32,442 nt of DNA from DASXRU01 sp039933315. Lineage in GTDB: Bacteria > Acidobacteriota > Blastocatellia > Pyrinomonadales > Pyrinomonadaceae. The stretch covers positions 1 through 32,442 of the forward strand of contig JBDTOI010000026.1 in NCBI GenBank assembly GCA_039933315.1. The letters are read 5' to 3'. The position numbers and the translations under genes were made by a program. Of this stretch, positions 1 to 8,306 are shown piece after piece. Numbering within the stretch: position 1 is the stretch's first letter; the number at the start of each line of letters is the position of its first letter. A model generated the notes under the pieces. It worked only from the letters and a program-made list of their open reading frames with translations, did not search any database and was not told where the DNA came from.

Positions 1-5
1 AGGCC

Positions 6-470
6 ATGAACCAGCCGGTAGCCGGCTTACGCCTGGCCACCCAGGATGACCTGGAACTGGTGGCCCCGGTGCACGCCCAGATGGCTTTTGAAGAAAGCGG
101 CGTTAATCCCCTCTTTGTTGACCCCGAAGGCTTCTATCGTCGCTGTGCCCGTCGCATCGAGCAGCAGCGGGTCTGGGTCAACGTCGAAAACGGCGAGCTG
201 ATCTTCAAGGCTGATGTCATTAGCGATACCCCCGAAGTCGTTTATCTCGAAGGCGTCTATGTCAGCCCCGCGAAACGCGGGCATGGCCTCGGCGCTCGCT
301 GCATTCGCCAGCTGACCAACCACCTCTTAACCAACACTGCTTCGGTTTGCCTCCTGGTCAACCAGCAAAACGCCGCCGCTCATGCCTGTTATCAGAAGGC
401 CGGCTTTATCCTGCGCGACCTTTACGACACCCTTTACCTGAGTAGCAAAGAAGAGACTCAGACACACTAA
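6..470 (+). CDS. GNAT family N-acetyltransferase, probably the C-terminal part of a longer gene
   Basis: The protein has the GNAT fold signature. An acidic/aromatic beta-4 strand (VVYLEGVYVSP) leads into the acetyl-CoA pyrophosphate-binding loop RGHGLGARC at about residues 89-97. The C-terminal segment NAAAHACYQKAGF is the usual motif B. It should transfer an acetyl group from acetyl-CoA to an amine; the substrate cannot be read from sequence. No in-frame stop lies between the window edge and the ATG at position 6, and no Shine-Dalgarno is visible in the five bases available. Two-domain GNATs with an N-terminal extension end in just this kind of domain, so the gene may begin outside the window. 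A strong terminator follows about 60 bases downstream. GNAT membership is confident; completeness is not. Confidence 0.85.
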   Translation: MNQPVAGLRLATQDDLELVAPVHAQMAFEESGVNPLFVDPEGFYRRCARRIEQQRVWVNVENGELIFKADVISDTPEVVYLEGVYVSPAKRGHGLGARCIRQLTNHLLTNTASVCLLVNQQNAAAHACYQKAGFILRDLYDTLYLSSKEETQTH

Positions 471-530
471 GCCACGGAAAAGACGCATCACGCGCTTCTG
501 CAAACTGGAACACTCCAGACACACAACACA

Positions 531-567
531 AACGGGCAGCCCTGCGGCTGCCCGTTTCGTTTTATTT
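531..567 (+). terminator. Rho-independent terminator after the acetyltransferase
   Basis: A perfect 10-bp stem (AACGGGCAGC at 531-540 and GCTGCCCGTT at 547-556) closes a 6-base loop and runs into a T-rich tail (TCGTTTTATTT). It ends the plus-strand acetyltransferase transcript. The receptor gene at 707-4093 ends convergently, so the hairpin may also serve the minus strand, though the tail on that side is less T-rich. The rest of 471-706 holds no gene I can support. Confidence 0.9.
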
Positions 568-706
568 CGCCTGGTGGCCCACAGGAATTCTACTCCGAAC
601 CAGAGATCATGAATCTCGGTGTGCGGACTGCTTAAAGCTCCCATGGAAAAACTCAAGCGGCGGCCCCGGATGGAACGCGGGAAACAGCACGTAGCTGCAC
701 CACTGT

Positions 707-3700
707 TCAGTATCCCTCGTTAAACTTTATCGTCAGCGTGAATTGCACCACCCTGCCCGGGTCGGCTGCGTTGAAAACGCCGAACGCATTGCCTGCGGCG
801 AGCCTGTTGAAGGCGACTCCGGGCTGGAGCAGATTGCCCGTGAGGCTCGTGCCGAGCGCGTTCGGTAGCGTCGACGACGGGTTGCTGAAGTTCGCGCGGT
901 TGAAAAGATTAAAAAAGTCGATCTTCAACTCGCCCGACATACTCTGATCATTACGGAGTTTTGGTTTATTGAAGAGGACGCGCGTCAGCCCGAGATCAAC
1001 CTGAAAGCTTCCACGGCCGCGGAGCTCTCCGCGCCTAAGGTTGCCGAAGCGGCCCGGCTGAGGGATAGCGAATGCCGCCGGGTCCAGCAACTGTAACCCC
1101 TGACTGAGAAACGGATTTGCTCCTGCAATCAGGTCAGGGGTTCTCGCCCCTCCCGTGGCCCCACCGCCGGGCGTGTTAATAACGGCCCGCCTCCCAGCGG
1201 CGGGCGAGATGAAGACGTTGCCGCTCGCATCCACGTAAACAATGTCGGGTCTGTCGAGCCGAATGATAAGGGGAGAGCCGGTACGCGCGTTGATTATCGG
1301 CGATATCTTCCAGCCCCACAGGAGATGCGTCATGGGTCGCTTTTTGTCCTTGTCCCACAACTGATAAGTGGCGGAGAAGGAGAAGCTGTGGTGCACGTCT
1401 GACGAGTTGTACCCGAAGTCTGCGCTGAAGTCAGTGTTCTCGGCGGCGACCGCACCGCTCACGTTGCCTACGTTGCGGCCGAGCGTGTACTGCACGTTGA
1501 AAGCCTTGAAGTTGCGCCAGTCAAGCCATCTCTCCCCTCCCGGCAGTGGTTCATTGTTGCGCTTGAACTGAATGGTCATGCCATGAAAAGAGCTGCGCCC
1601 GACGCTCGATCTGAACTGCAGTTCCCCGAAAGGCTTTAACAACTGGTCACCCCGCTCGATGTCGAATTGCCGGCGCACATTTGCAGTCTGTGTCGGGTCG
1701 GGGTTTGTCTCCACACCGATGATCAGGTTGGAAATTCCGGCGACGGGGAGGTTGCGCCCGATGTTGCCGCTGTAGAGGAAGTTCAAGTCGTAGACGCCGC
1801 CGAAGGTGCGCGTCAGCATCGCATCCCACCTGTCAACGCGCTCCGGAGTGGTGAAATCACGCGCGAACGAAAGCGGCTGGAACTGACGCGTCTCCGGTTT
1901 GTCCACGAAGCTTTGGACGACCTGGGCGGGGGTGAGCGGAAATGTGCCTCCCGCGAGTCCCGTGTTGAAACGATCGCTCTCAATCGGCAGCAGCAGGTCG
2001 CCAATCCTGGGAACGCCGGAGTAAATGCCCGCACCTGCCCGCAGGACCATGGAGGCGGCCGGGCCGAACCACTCCGGCAGCACATACGTCATACTGATGC
2101 GCGGCTGGAAGTTATTTTTTCTGGCCGTGTAGAACGGGGCGCCCTGCGGCAGGAATGCGCCGTCCTTTGGGTCCACGACCACCGCGCGGTTATCGCGCTC
2201 CCTGACAGGACCGAAGTAGTCGTAGCGCAGCCCATAGTTGAGTATGAGCCGGGGCGTCAGGATGGATTCCATCTGGAAGTAGCTCAGGTAATACTCCTGA
2301 TGTGCGTGACGCGGCCCCGAGCCTGTAGTAAACGGAGAGGGTCCGCTCAGATCGGAAAGGAAGTTGGTTGTGCGGGCGACACCTGAGCGCAACGCCGCCT
2401 GGTCGGCGAAGGAGTAGGTTAGCCCGCCCAGCCTGTCGAAGCTGAGCCTGATGGTGCGCGCCTCGACACCCAGTCGGATAGAGTGCTTCGCAAACTTAAA
2501 GCTGCTCAAGTCGTAACCGGCGATGAACGTAACCGGCGTTTGTTTCGAGCCGCGTCCGTTGATGCTCCTGGACAGCCCACCGAGCGCGGCTGTCGGCAGG
2601 ATCGCGGACTGGCCGCCCGGCAAGTTTGAAACGGGCACGGGTACTCCCACCGTAATTAGCGACTGCAAAAGGCCCTGGTCCATAGAAGACAAGACTTCCG
2701 TGACGATGTTGGCGCGGGCAGCGCTAAGGCCGAACTTGAATTTGTGTTCATTCGTTCGCTGCCTTACGGTCAAATTCGCAACCCCGCTCGCTAAGACGAA
2801 TCGTTGCCGCAGGCTGCGCCCGGTCACGCCATCGGGGATACTAAACTCCGCCGCTTGACGTGTGACCCGGAAGCTCAGGCTGTCGTTCCGACGCCCGGTC
2901 ACATCCGGCACGTCGAGCCGCGCGTCCCAGGAGTTTGACTCGCTTCGCGATCTTCCGCGTCGCCGCGCCACCTTGAAGTCAGGGTTCACGAGAGTCGCGG
3001 CAGCGATAGTCGTGCCCGGCGGGAGAAAGCTACTCATAAACTGGCCGAGTGGCCCACTCCCGCCACCCCGCTCGGAGTCGGCGGGGACCGCCTCGTAGAT
3101 AACACGTTCGGCGCGCGCTCGAATGCCATCATAAGCTACGTAGAGATACGCCTCATTAGGCTTGAGCGGCCCTCCAAGTTTGGCCCCGAACTGGTTGCGG
3201 CGCAGTCCGTTCTTACCCTCGTAGTCGAAGAAGTTCCGCGCATTGAGCGCGTCGTTGCGTATTGCCTCATAGAACTGGAATTTCCATTTCGTCGCATCCT
3301 TTTTATCCCCCCTGTAGGATTCGCCCTCGATGAGCGAGCCAGTCCCCGGCCCATAGAAGGGACTGAGCGCGTAGGTTGCCCCCTGGGCCGATCCCCTTAT
3401 ATTCAATGCGCCGCTGAATGTATCCGTTTTCCCGCCGTTGAGTGCGACGTTTGGTTTTAAGAGACTCTCGAGGACGCCGAGCGCAGGGTCGCCGGTGGGC
3501 AGATCCACCGCCGGCGTGACGTCCATGCCGTCAAGCCTGAGAGTCTGCTGCTCTTTTCCTCTCCCGTCCACCACGATCCGACCGAGCGCAGCAGGGCTGG
3601 CAGCAAGCGCGCCGGGGACGACTTGCAGCACGGTCGTGAGGTCGTTGTTGAGATTAGGCAAGTCTCTTAAGGCATCTTCTAACTCGTCGGCTGCGGCTGT

Positions 3701-4093
3701 GATGGTTACCGGCTCGCCGATGCTACCAATCTCCAGTGTCAGCTTGAGCTCCTCAGCCCGGGCGAGGCCGACAACCGCGTTGGCCGTCATGGTCTTAAAG
3801 CCGGGAGCGGTGACCTGCACCGCGTAAGTGCCAGGCCTGAGATTGCCGACGATGACCGTCCCTTCGTCGTCCGTCGTCTGCTCGCGCTCCTGGCCGGTCT
3901 CCAGGTTCCTCACCCTGACGGTGGCGTTGGCGACGACCGCTCCGTTGGAATCAACCAGGCGGACGGTGAGACTTCCCGTCGTTTGGCCGAGAACCGTAAT
4001 TGGAACAAGCAGGGCGAGCGCGGCAAGGCATAGTTTCGCCCACGTTCTCATACTCGAAATTGCAGTAGTCTGGACGCTGAGTGAAATCTTCAT
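707..4093 (-). CDS. TonB-dependent receptor-like outer-membrane protein with carboxypeptidase regulatory-like domain (Oar type)
   Basis: The 1128-residue protein starts with a signal peptide (hydrophobic core about 19-34, likely cleavage near VLG-Q at 36/37). A carboxypeptidase regulatory-like beta-sandwich follows (about 40-125), with the hallmark GNLRPGTYAVQVTAPGFK. A plug-like region (about 130-235) contains VDGRGKEQQTLRLDGMDV. The remainder is a long beta-barrel of alternating strands ending in VQFTLTIKFNEGY, an aromatic-terminated last strand typical of barrels. Proteins of this architecture are abundant in Acidobacteriota and probably import large ligands such as glycans or peptides; the substrate here is unknown. 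The ATG start has AAGGAG five bases upstream. The leader carries a small hairpin (GTGGGTT at 4109-4115, AACCCAC at 4124-4130) next to the ribosome site. No TonB, SusD or ligand-processing gene is adjacent. Confidence 0.9.
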   Translation of the reverse strand: MKISLSVQTTAISSMRTWAKLCLAALALLVPITVLGQTTGSLTVRLVDSNGAVVANATVRVRNLETGQEREQTTDDEGTVIVGNLRPGTYAVQVTAPGFKTMTANAVVGLARAEELKLTLEIGSIGEPVTITAAADELEDALRDLPNLNNDLTTVLQVVPGALAASPAALGRIVVDGRGKEQQTLRLDGMDVTPAVDLPTGDPALGVLESLLKPNVALNGGKTDTFSGALNIRGSAQGATYALSPFYGPGTGSLIEGESYRGDKKDATKWKFQFYEAIRNDALNARNFFDYEGKNGLRRNQFGAKLGGPLKPNEAYLYVAYDGIRARAERVIYEAVPADSERGGGSGPLGQFMSSFLPPGTTIAAATLVNPDFKVARRRGRSRSESNSWDARLDVPDVTGRRNDSLSFRVTRQAAEFSIPDGVTGRSLRQRFVLASGVANLTVRQRTNEHKFKFGLSAARANIVTEVLSSMDQGLLQSLITVGVPVPVSNLPGGQSAILPTAALGGLSRSINGRGSKQTPVTFIAGYDLSSFKFAKHSIRLGVEARTIRLSFDRLGGLTYSFADQAALRSGVARTTNFLSDLSGPSPFTTGSGPRHAHQEYYLSYFQMESILTPRLILNYGLRYDYFGPVRERDNRAVVVDPKDGAFLPQGAPFYTARKNNFQPRISMTYVLPEWFGPAASMVLRAGAGIYSGVPRIGDLLLPIESDRFNTGLAGGTFPLTPAQVVQSFVDKPETRQFQPLSFARDFTTPERVDRWDAMLTRTFGGVYDLNFLYSGNIGRNLPVAGISNLIIGVETNPDPTQTANVRRQFDIERGDQLLKPFGELQFRSSVGRSSFHGMTIQFKRNNEPLPGGERWLDWRNFKAFNVQYTLGRNVGNVSGAVAAENTDFSADFGYNSSDVHHSFSFSATYQLWDKDKKRPMTHLLWGWKISPIINARTGSPLIIRLDRPDIVYVDASGNVFISPAAGRRAVINTPGGGATGGARTPDLIAGANPFLSQGLQLLDPAAFAIPQPGRFGNLRRGELRGRGSFQVDLGLTRVLFNKPKLRNDQSMSGELKIDFFNLFNRANFSNPSSTLPNALGTSLTGNLLQPGVAFNRLAAGNAFGVFNAADPGRVVQFTLTIKFNEGY

Positions 4094-4643
4094 GAGGACT
4101 CCTTACTGGTGGGTTCAAGGTTCAACCCACTTTGCTGAGAAGTGTTGCACAACGGGTGGATCGATAACGCCAGGGAGTGCTTGCCGAGCCCGTCTACTGG
4201 ATTGAAGAACTTTTAGAAATAAACCCTATCGACGCACAGAGGATTCAGCGACAACAGGTGTTGAAAGGTATCGTGACCAGTCTGCAAAAGAAGTTGCCCG
4301 AAAGTTTCGAAACTGAAAGCAAACAGAAAATATGTCCACCGGCCGCGCAAGTCAACGTTTATTCACTCGATGTGGTATCGGGATTTGTGGGGCATATTGG
4401 TCACAGTCAACGAGGCGCCGAGAATGTAATAAGGATCCGAACCAGGTAGATTCCCATCACAAAGAACTTGCCCCGTCGAGTCGGAGGGCAATTTGCCCCC
4501 GCCGGGCCTTTCAATTTGCTTTCCTGATTACAAGTACCGACAATTCAATTTGATGCTGATCGAGTTTGATCAAGCTCAAATCTAAAAAGTCTTTTTTCGA
4601 TCATTTTATGTCGTTCATGAGCAAGACAGCAGCATTCGTGGGG
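4094..4643. other. Divergent intergenic region between receptor and MreB-like gene
   Basis: This gap holds the leader of the receptor (minus) and the upstream region of the MreB-like gene (plus). A 90-codon open frame at 4177-4449 shows no recognisable domain, no ribosome site and atypical composition, so I do not call it. I could not identify a convincing -35/-10 pair for either gene. The segment 4566-4643 is open in the frame of the MreB-like gene and could encode 26 extra N-terminal residues from a TTG codon. Confidence 0.5.
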
Positions 4644-5696
4644 ATGAAGGCCCTGCGAAACCTGGTTTCCGATTCGATGGCAATAGACATGGGATCGGCG
4701 GCCACCATCATTTCCGTACGAGGGCGAGGCATCGTAATAGACGAGCCATCTCTGGTCGCCGTCAATTCCAATAGTGGAGAAGTAATAGCGATTGGGATTG
4801 AAGCGCAACAGATGTCTGGCCGCGAAGCTCGTGACGTTACGGTTATCGCTCCAATGCTTGACGGCGTAGTCGCAGATTTTGAAAGAACTAAAGAGATGCT
4901 GGCCAGTTTTGTTCGGAAAGCCCGCGGGGGCAAATCAATTTTTAGCCGTCGCGCATTGATGAGCGTACTGTCCGGAGTGACACAGGTGGAACAGCGGGCG
5001 TTGCTCAGCGCCGCTGAGCATGCGCGTATCGGCCGGGTTGCGATGATCGAGGAAGGCCTGGCGGCAGCATTTGGCGCCGGTGTAAGCGTAGATGACCAAC
5101 ACGCCTCCGCCGTGGTTGATATTGGCGGCGGCACGACCAACGTGGCCATCGTCGCCAATGGCGCGATTGTTCATGCCCGAGCGGAACGGATCGGAAGCGA
5201 GGACATTAACGCGGCGATTGTGGACCACGTTCGTCGTCACCGGGGGTTAATGATTGGTCCGCAATCGGCGGAGCGTCTGAAGCTGGAACTGGGCTCAGCT
5301 ACTCTGCCTGCCAACCTGGCTGAGGAGGTGACGGTCAAGGGGCTCGATGTGCTGACGAGGAGCCCGGGGGCCATCGTTATTACAGCCGGGGAACTCTATC
5401 CGGTCGTGGTGCAGGTTGTTCGCAAGATAGTTGAAGCAGTGAACACGACGCTGACGGAGCTTCCTCCTGAAGTTGGCGGAGACATTTACGAACGGGGAAT
5501 TATCCTTACGGGTGGCGGGGCGCAGTTTAGCGGCTTTGAAGGGTACCTCCGCGAACAAACCAAACTGCCGGTGCGCACCGCTGACGAGCCGAGATATGCC
5601 ATTGTGCGCGGTCTTGAGCAGATGTTTGACGAGCCCCTCACGCTGCGCCGTGTCATACGGAGTGGGCTCTATCCAGTGCTGGAGGCGGAAGGCTGA
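4644..5696 (+). CDS. Divergent MreB/Mbl-type actin-like protein
   Basis: The actin-fold motifs of MreB appear in order, numbered from the longer TTG start at 4566. Phosphate-1 is DMGSAAT (41-47; family consensus DLGTANT). The LSGVTQVEQRA segment (135-145) keeps the glutamate equivalent to the catalytic one. IEEGLAAAFGAG is at 161-172 (family IEEPMAAAIGAG), phosphate-2 DIGGGTTNVAI at 185-195 and the adenosine loop ILTGGGAQ at 313-320. It should bind ATP and polymerise, but the substitutions DLGT to DMGS and EEP to EEG mark it as a diverged paralogue. I chose the ATG at 4644 because it leaves 14 residues before the phosphate-1 aspartate, close to E. coli MreB, giving 350 residues. No candidate start has a good Shine-Dalgarno. 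No mreC, mreD, rodA or pbp2 gene is adjacent, so it is unlikely to be the housekeeping copy. Confidence 0.85.
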   Translation: MKALRNLVSDSMAIDMGSAATIISVRGRGIVIDEPSLVAVNSNSGEVIAIGIEAQQMSGREARDVTVIAPMLDGVVADFERTKEMLASFVRKARGGKSIFSRRALMSVLSGVTQVEQRALLSAAEHARIGRVAMIEEGLAAAFGAGVSVDDQHASAVVDIGGGTTNVAIVANGAIVHARAERIGSEDINAAIVDHVRRHRGLMIGPQSAERLKLELGSATLPANLAEEVTVKGLDVLTRSPGAIVITAGELYPVVVQVVRKIVEAVNTTLTELPPEVGGDIYERGIILTGGGAQFSGFEGYLREQTKLPVRTADEPRYAIVRGLEQMFDEPLTLRRVIRSGLYPVLEAEG

Positions 5697-5828
5697 ACCG
5701 GCCGGAGCCGATCTCTCGATTCTCAAACTGTTGAGTGTGTTTCCTGGTTAAGGGCCCGCCTCGGCGACTAGCATGTTTCACGCAACCTCGAAAACCTTTA
5801 AGTTTCAGCAAAACAACTGACGAAAATG

Positions 5829-5856
5829 TTGACAAGATAACCCTGCCTTGTATAGT
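5829..5856 (+). promoter_or_regulatory. Consensus-like sigma70 promoter for the tyrosinase unit
   Basis: A perfect -35 hexamer TTGACA (5829-5834) and a near-perfect -10 TATAGT (5851-5856) are separated by 16 bases. Transcription would start near 5863. It is the best promoter match I found in the window and points at the tyrosinase-HEAT-SCO genes. Confidence 0.7.
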
Positions 5857-6094
5857 CTGCGCGCGCCGGTAAGATAACCTCGCGAACTCATCGACGAAAT
5901 TCTGCACAGGATTTCGTTTGTTACCTACGCACCTCATGGTTGGCCTCATGGGCGACCAACTCAGCGCCTTTTCATGAAAAGCCTTAATTAGCTATTCGAA
6001 TTATTGACTTCGTTGGCCACGGATCTGTTTCCCGGTCAGCGCTGTTTCTGGAATCAGCGAAATTGTTTTCGTAAGGACGATCTTGAGAAACTCC

Positions 6095-6102
6095 TAAGGA
6101 GG
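6095..6102 (+). promoter_or_regulatory. Strong Shine-Dalgarno of the tyrosinase gene
   Basis: TAAGGAGG sits seven bases before the ATG at 6110 and matches the anti-Shine-Dalgarno fully. It fixes the start codon and implies efficient translation. Confidence 0.85.
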
Positions 6103-6109
6103 CATAACA

Positions 6110-7363
6110 ATGAAAGTCGAGCTGCAGCTCAACGACAGCGCCAGCCCCAATGCTCGATTCGTCGGTTGGGCTCCGTCTCCGTGTCGAATTCGGGTGACTG
6201 ACCCGACCGGAGCGGTGTCGTCGCTGGTCGAAGTGGCAATCACCAGCGTCTCCGCTGCCACTGGCGGCGTGGTGGTATTCCGCAAAGGCGCCACCGGTTC
6301 CTTCTCGAATACCCTGACTTTGAAAGTGCCACGCAATGGCACCTCCGTCCCGCTTTTTGCCGCCGGTAGATTTGGGCGGCCGAGTGTCAACAACGGAGAC
6401 GTGAAAATTGAAGCCCGTGCCAAACTCTCGCTTTCGGGCGCGCCCACCACACTCGTAGGTTCGCTAAAGTTAATGGTACGCATTCGTAAAAATGCCGAGA
6501 GCCTGACGGCGGCTGAACGCGACCGCTTTGTGGCAGCGTTTGCGCAACTCAACAACCAGGGGGCCGGACGCTTCGCGGACTTTCGCAGCATGCACACCAA
6601 CGTGAGTTCGCCACAGGCGCACGGAGCGCCGGCTTTTCTGCCGTGGCATCGTGCTTATTTGCTGGATCTCGAACGCGAGCTTCAAGCTATCGATCCGAGT
6701 GTCGCCCTGCCTTACTGGCGGTTCGACCAGCCGGCGCCAAAACTTTTTACCGCGGACTTTTTTGGAGTCTCAAATCCAAATGGTACCGTTCAGTTCAGCA
6801 ACAGCAACCCGTTGCAATTCTGGGTCACAGACGGCGTGCAGGGAGTTAACCGGGGACCCAGAAATAACTGGGACCCAACCACTCAGCCCGGGCCAACTGT
6901 CATAACTGAAGCCCAGACTCTGGCCCTCGGGACTCAATACCCGGCGTTCAGGAGCATGGAAGGTAACCCGCACGGAACAGCCCACACGAGTTGGGATGGT
7001 TTCATCCGCAGCATCGGGACCGCCGCGAAAGATCCGCTCTTCTTTCTACTTCACTGTAATGTCGATCGACTATGGGCGAAGTGGCAGCGACAGAATGGGC
7101 GATTCGATCCGGCCCAGGCGGCTTCATTCGACAGCAATCCCGGCAATCCGATCGGTCATAATTTAACCGACACCATGTGGCCGTGGAATGGCATCACCGG
7201 GTCCCCACGTCCTCCGACAGCTCCCGGCGGCGCGATGGCCTCGTCGCCTTGTGTGAGCGCGCCGGGGGCGCAACCACGAGTGCAGAGCAGCCTGGATTAC
7301 CAGGGCGTCATCAATGCGGTGTCGCGTGAAGGGTTTGATTACGACGATGTGCGATTCGCCTGA
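6110..7363 (+). CDS. Tyrosinase-family type-3 copper protein with an N-terminal beta-rich domain
   Basis: The C-terminal two thirds form a tyrosinase central domain with all six copper-ligand histidines. CuA ligands are H162 (MHTN), H171 (AHGAP) and H180 (PWHRAYLLDLER). CuB ligands are H288 and H292 (NPHGTAHTSW) and H315 (DPLFFLLHCNVDRLWAKWQ). Such enzymes oxidise phenols or catechols with O2 through a dinuclear copper site; the substrate is unknown here. Residues 1-120 are unusual: a beta-strand-rich domain precedes the catalytic core and no signal peptide is visible, so a cytoplasmic location is plausible. The start is set by a perfect ribosome site. A HEAT-repeat gene and a SCO/MerC-like gene follow on the same strand, which suggests co-transcription and help with copper loading. 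I see no long C-terminal lid domain, only about 60 residues after the CuB helix. Confidence 0.93.
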   Translation: MKVELQLNDSASPNARFVGWAPSPCRIRVTDPTGAVSSLVEVAITSVSAATGGVVVFRKGATGSFSNTLTLKVPRNGTSVPLFAAGRFGRPSVNNGDVKIEARAKLSLSGAPTTLVGSLKLMVRIRKNAESLTAAERDRFVAAFAQLNNQGAGRFADFRSMHTNVSSPQAHGAPAFLPWHRAYLLDLERELQAIDPSVALPYWRFDQPAPKLFTADFFGVSNPNGTVQFSNSNPLQFWVTDGVQGVNRGPRNNWDPTTQPGPTVITEAQTLALGTQYPAFRSMEGNPHGTAHTSWDGFIRSIGTAAKDPLFFLLHCNVDRLWAKWQRQNGRFDPAQAASFDSNPGNPIGHNLTDTMWPWNGITGSPRPPTAPGGAMASSPCVSAPGAQPRVQSSLDYQGVINAVSREGFDYDDVRFA

Positions 7364-7378
7364 GGTGCATAAAAGTGG

Positions 7379-7396
7379 CACAGACTTCAGTCTGTG
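7379..7396. repeat. Short perfect palindromic element between tyrosinase and HEAT genes
   Basis: CACAGACTTCAGTCTGTG is a hairpin with 8-bp arms and a 2-base centre, placed between two co-directional genes. It shares the core ACTTCAGT with the hairpins at 28514-28533 and 28651-28670, so it looks like a solitary member of a REP-like family. It could also attenuate or stabilise the transcript downstream of the tyrosinase gene. Confidence 0.7.
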
Positions 7397-7426
7397 AATC
7401 TCTATCGAGCACGAGGAGACAGGAAC

Positions 7427-8293
7427 ATGGCTAAGAAAATAAGAGCTGCAAAAGCCTCTAAGAAGAGGTCGACCCGGGCAGCGATGAAAGTCGCCACCAG
7501 CCAGAGCAGGCCACCCAGGGAACGTATGGCGGCCATGGCGGAAGCGCCGTTGGCCGTTACTGAAACCGACAAGAACTTGCAGGCGATATTAGCGGTCGTC
7601 CGTAATGAGGAGGAGCCCATGGAGGTGCGCCTGGCTGCGATGGACTCACTCGCGACGGCTGCCTTCAGCGTCGTCGCGTTCGAATCGTGCCGCAGCGATT
7701 ACATTGCCACCTTACGCGAGGTCGCGCTGGATCCTAATCCGCAGATTCGCGAGAGCGCGCTTGGCTTGCTGGCGGGAGAAAAGGACGGATTCGCTCAGAA
7801 GAAACTCCTCGACGGGTTGAAGGATCCGGCAAAGGCGTTGGTCCCTCCTGAGAAGGCGCTACAACTACTCAGTTACGATGTGCACGCGGAATCATATGCC
7901 GTGGCCCGGGACATCGTCGCCAATCCCCCGAGCGAGGTTGCGCGCCGTGAGGCCCTGCGACTGCTCGCCGCAGATGCCAATTCCGCCCCGATGTTTGAAA
8001 AGCTCCTTCGGGACAAAGATGAATTGCGTGAAATCCGGCAGGTTTCGGCTTCCGCCCTACAGGCGCTCAACCCGGAGAAATTGCAGAAGCATGCGCGAGA
8101 GATGCTGCTCGACAATTCGGAATACGAGGACATTCAAGCCACCAGCCTGACCGCTCTTACACAGTTTGGCGATGACGAAGCCGTGGCCAAGGACAAGGCA
8201 TTGATGCGAAGCGTTGATCGTTTGAGTAGCAAGGCCGCGTCAGCGAAATACAAGCGGAGTGCGAAGCAGTTCCTTACCAGGCACAGTCGTTAA
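7427..8293 (+). CDS. HEAT-repeat protein of the tyrosinase cluster
   Basis: From the ATG at 7427 the protein has 288 residues. GAGGAG eight bases upstream supports this start over the in-frame GTG at 7394, which lies inside a palindrome. The N-terminus (about 1-35) is Lys/Arg/Ala-rich and probably disordered. The rest consists of paired helices of HEAT type, such as EEEPMEVRLAAMDSLATAAF and NPQIRESALGLLAG, about 30-35 residues each. It has no catalytic motif, signal peptide or membrane segment. HEAT solenoids act as protein-binding scaffolds. Lying between the tyrosinase gene and a gene that itself starts with HEAT-like helices, it probably binds one or both neighbours. The next gene starts 13 bases after its stop, so translational coupling is likely. 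Confidence 0.8.
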   Translation: MAKKIRAAKASKKRSTRAAMKVATSQSRPPRERMAAMAEAPLAVTETDKNLQAILAVVRNEEEPMEVRLAAMDSLATAAFSVVAFESCRSDYIATLREVALDPNPQIRESALGLLAGEKDGFAQKKLLDGLKDPAKALVPPEKALQLLSYDVHAESYAVARDIVANPPSEVARREALRLLAADANSAPMFEKLLRDKDELREIRQVSASALQALNPEKLQKHAREMLLDNSEYEDIQATSLTALTQFGDDEAVAKDKALMRSVDRLSSKAASAKYKRSAKQFLTRHSR

Positions 8294-8306
8294 AGTTGGC
8301 TGATCT

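Larger units (their letters stand above)
5697..6109 (+). other. Intergenic region with promoter and long leader of the tyrosinase unit
   Basis: The 413-base gap contains the consensus-like promoter at 5829-5856, which implies a leader of roughly 245 bases before the tyrosinase start. Short open frames inside it (for example 6004-6201, which runs into the tyrosinase gene) have no ribosome site or recognisable product. A leader this long could hold a regulatory RNA structure, but I see no known riboswitch signature. Confidence 0.5.

Noticed and set aside
1667..2386. A 239-codon open frame opposite the receptor gene
   Set aside because: It lies wholly antisense to a well-supported gene, shows no domain and has no ribosome site.
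4177..4449. A 90-codon open frame upstream of the MreB-like gene
   Set aside because: No recognisable motif, no ribosome site, and an overlapping frame (4332-4553) of similar length shows that open frames occur here by chance.
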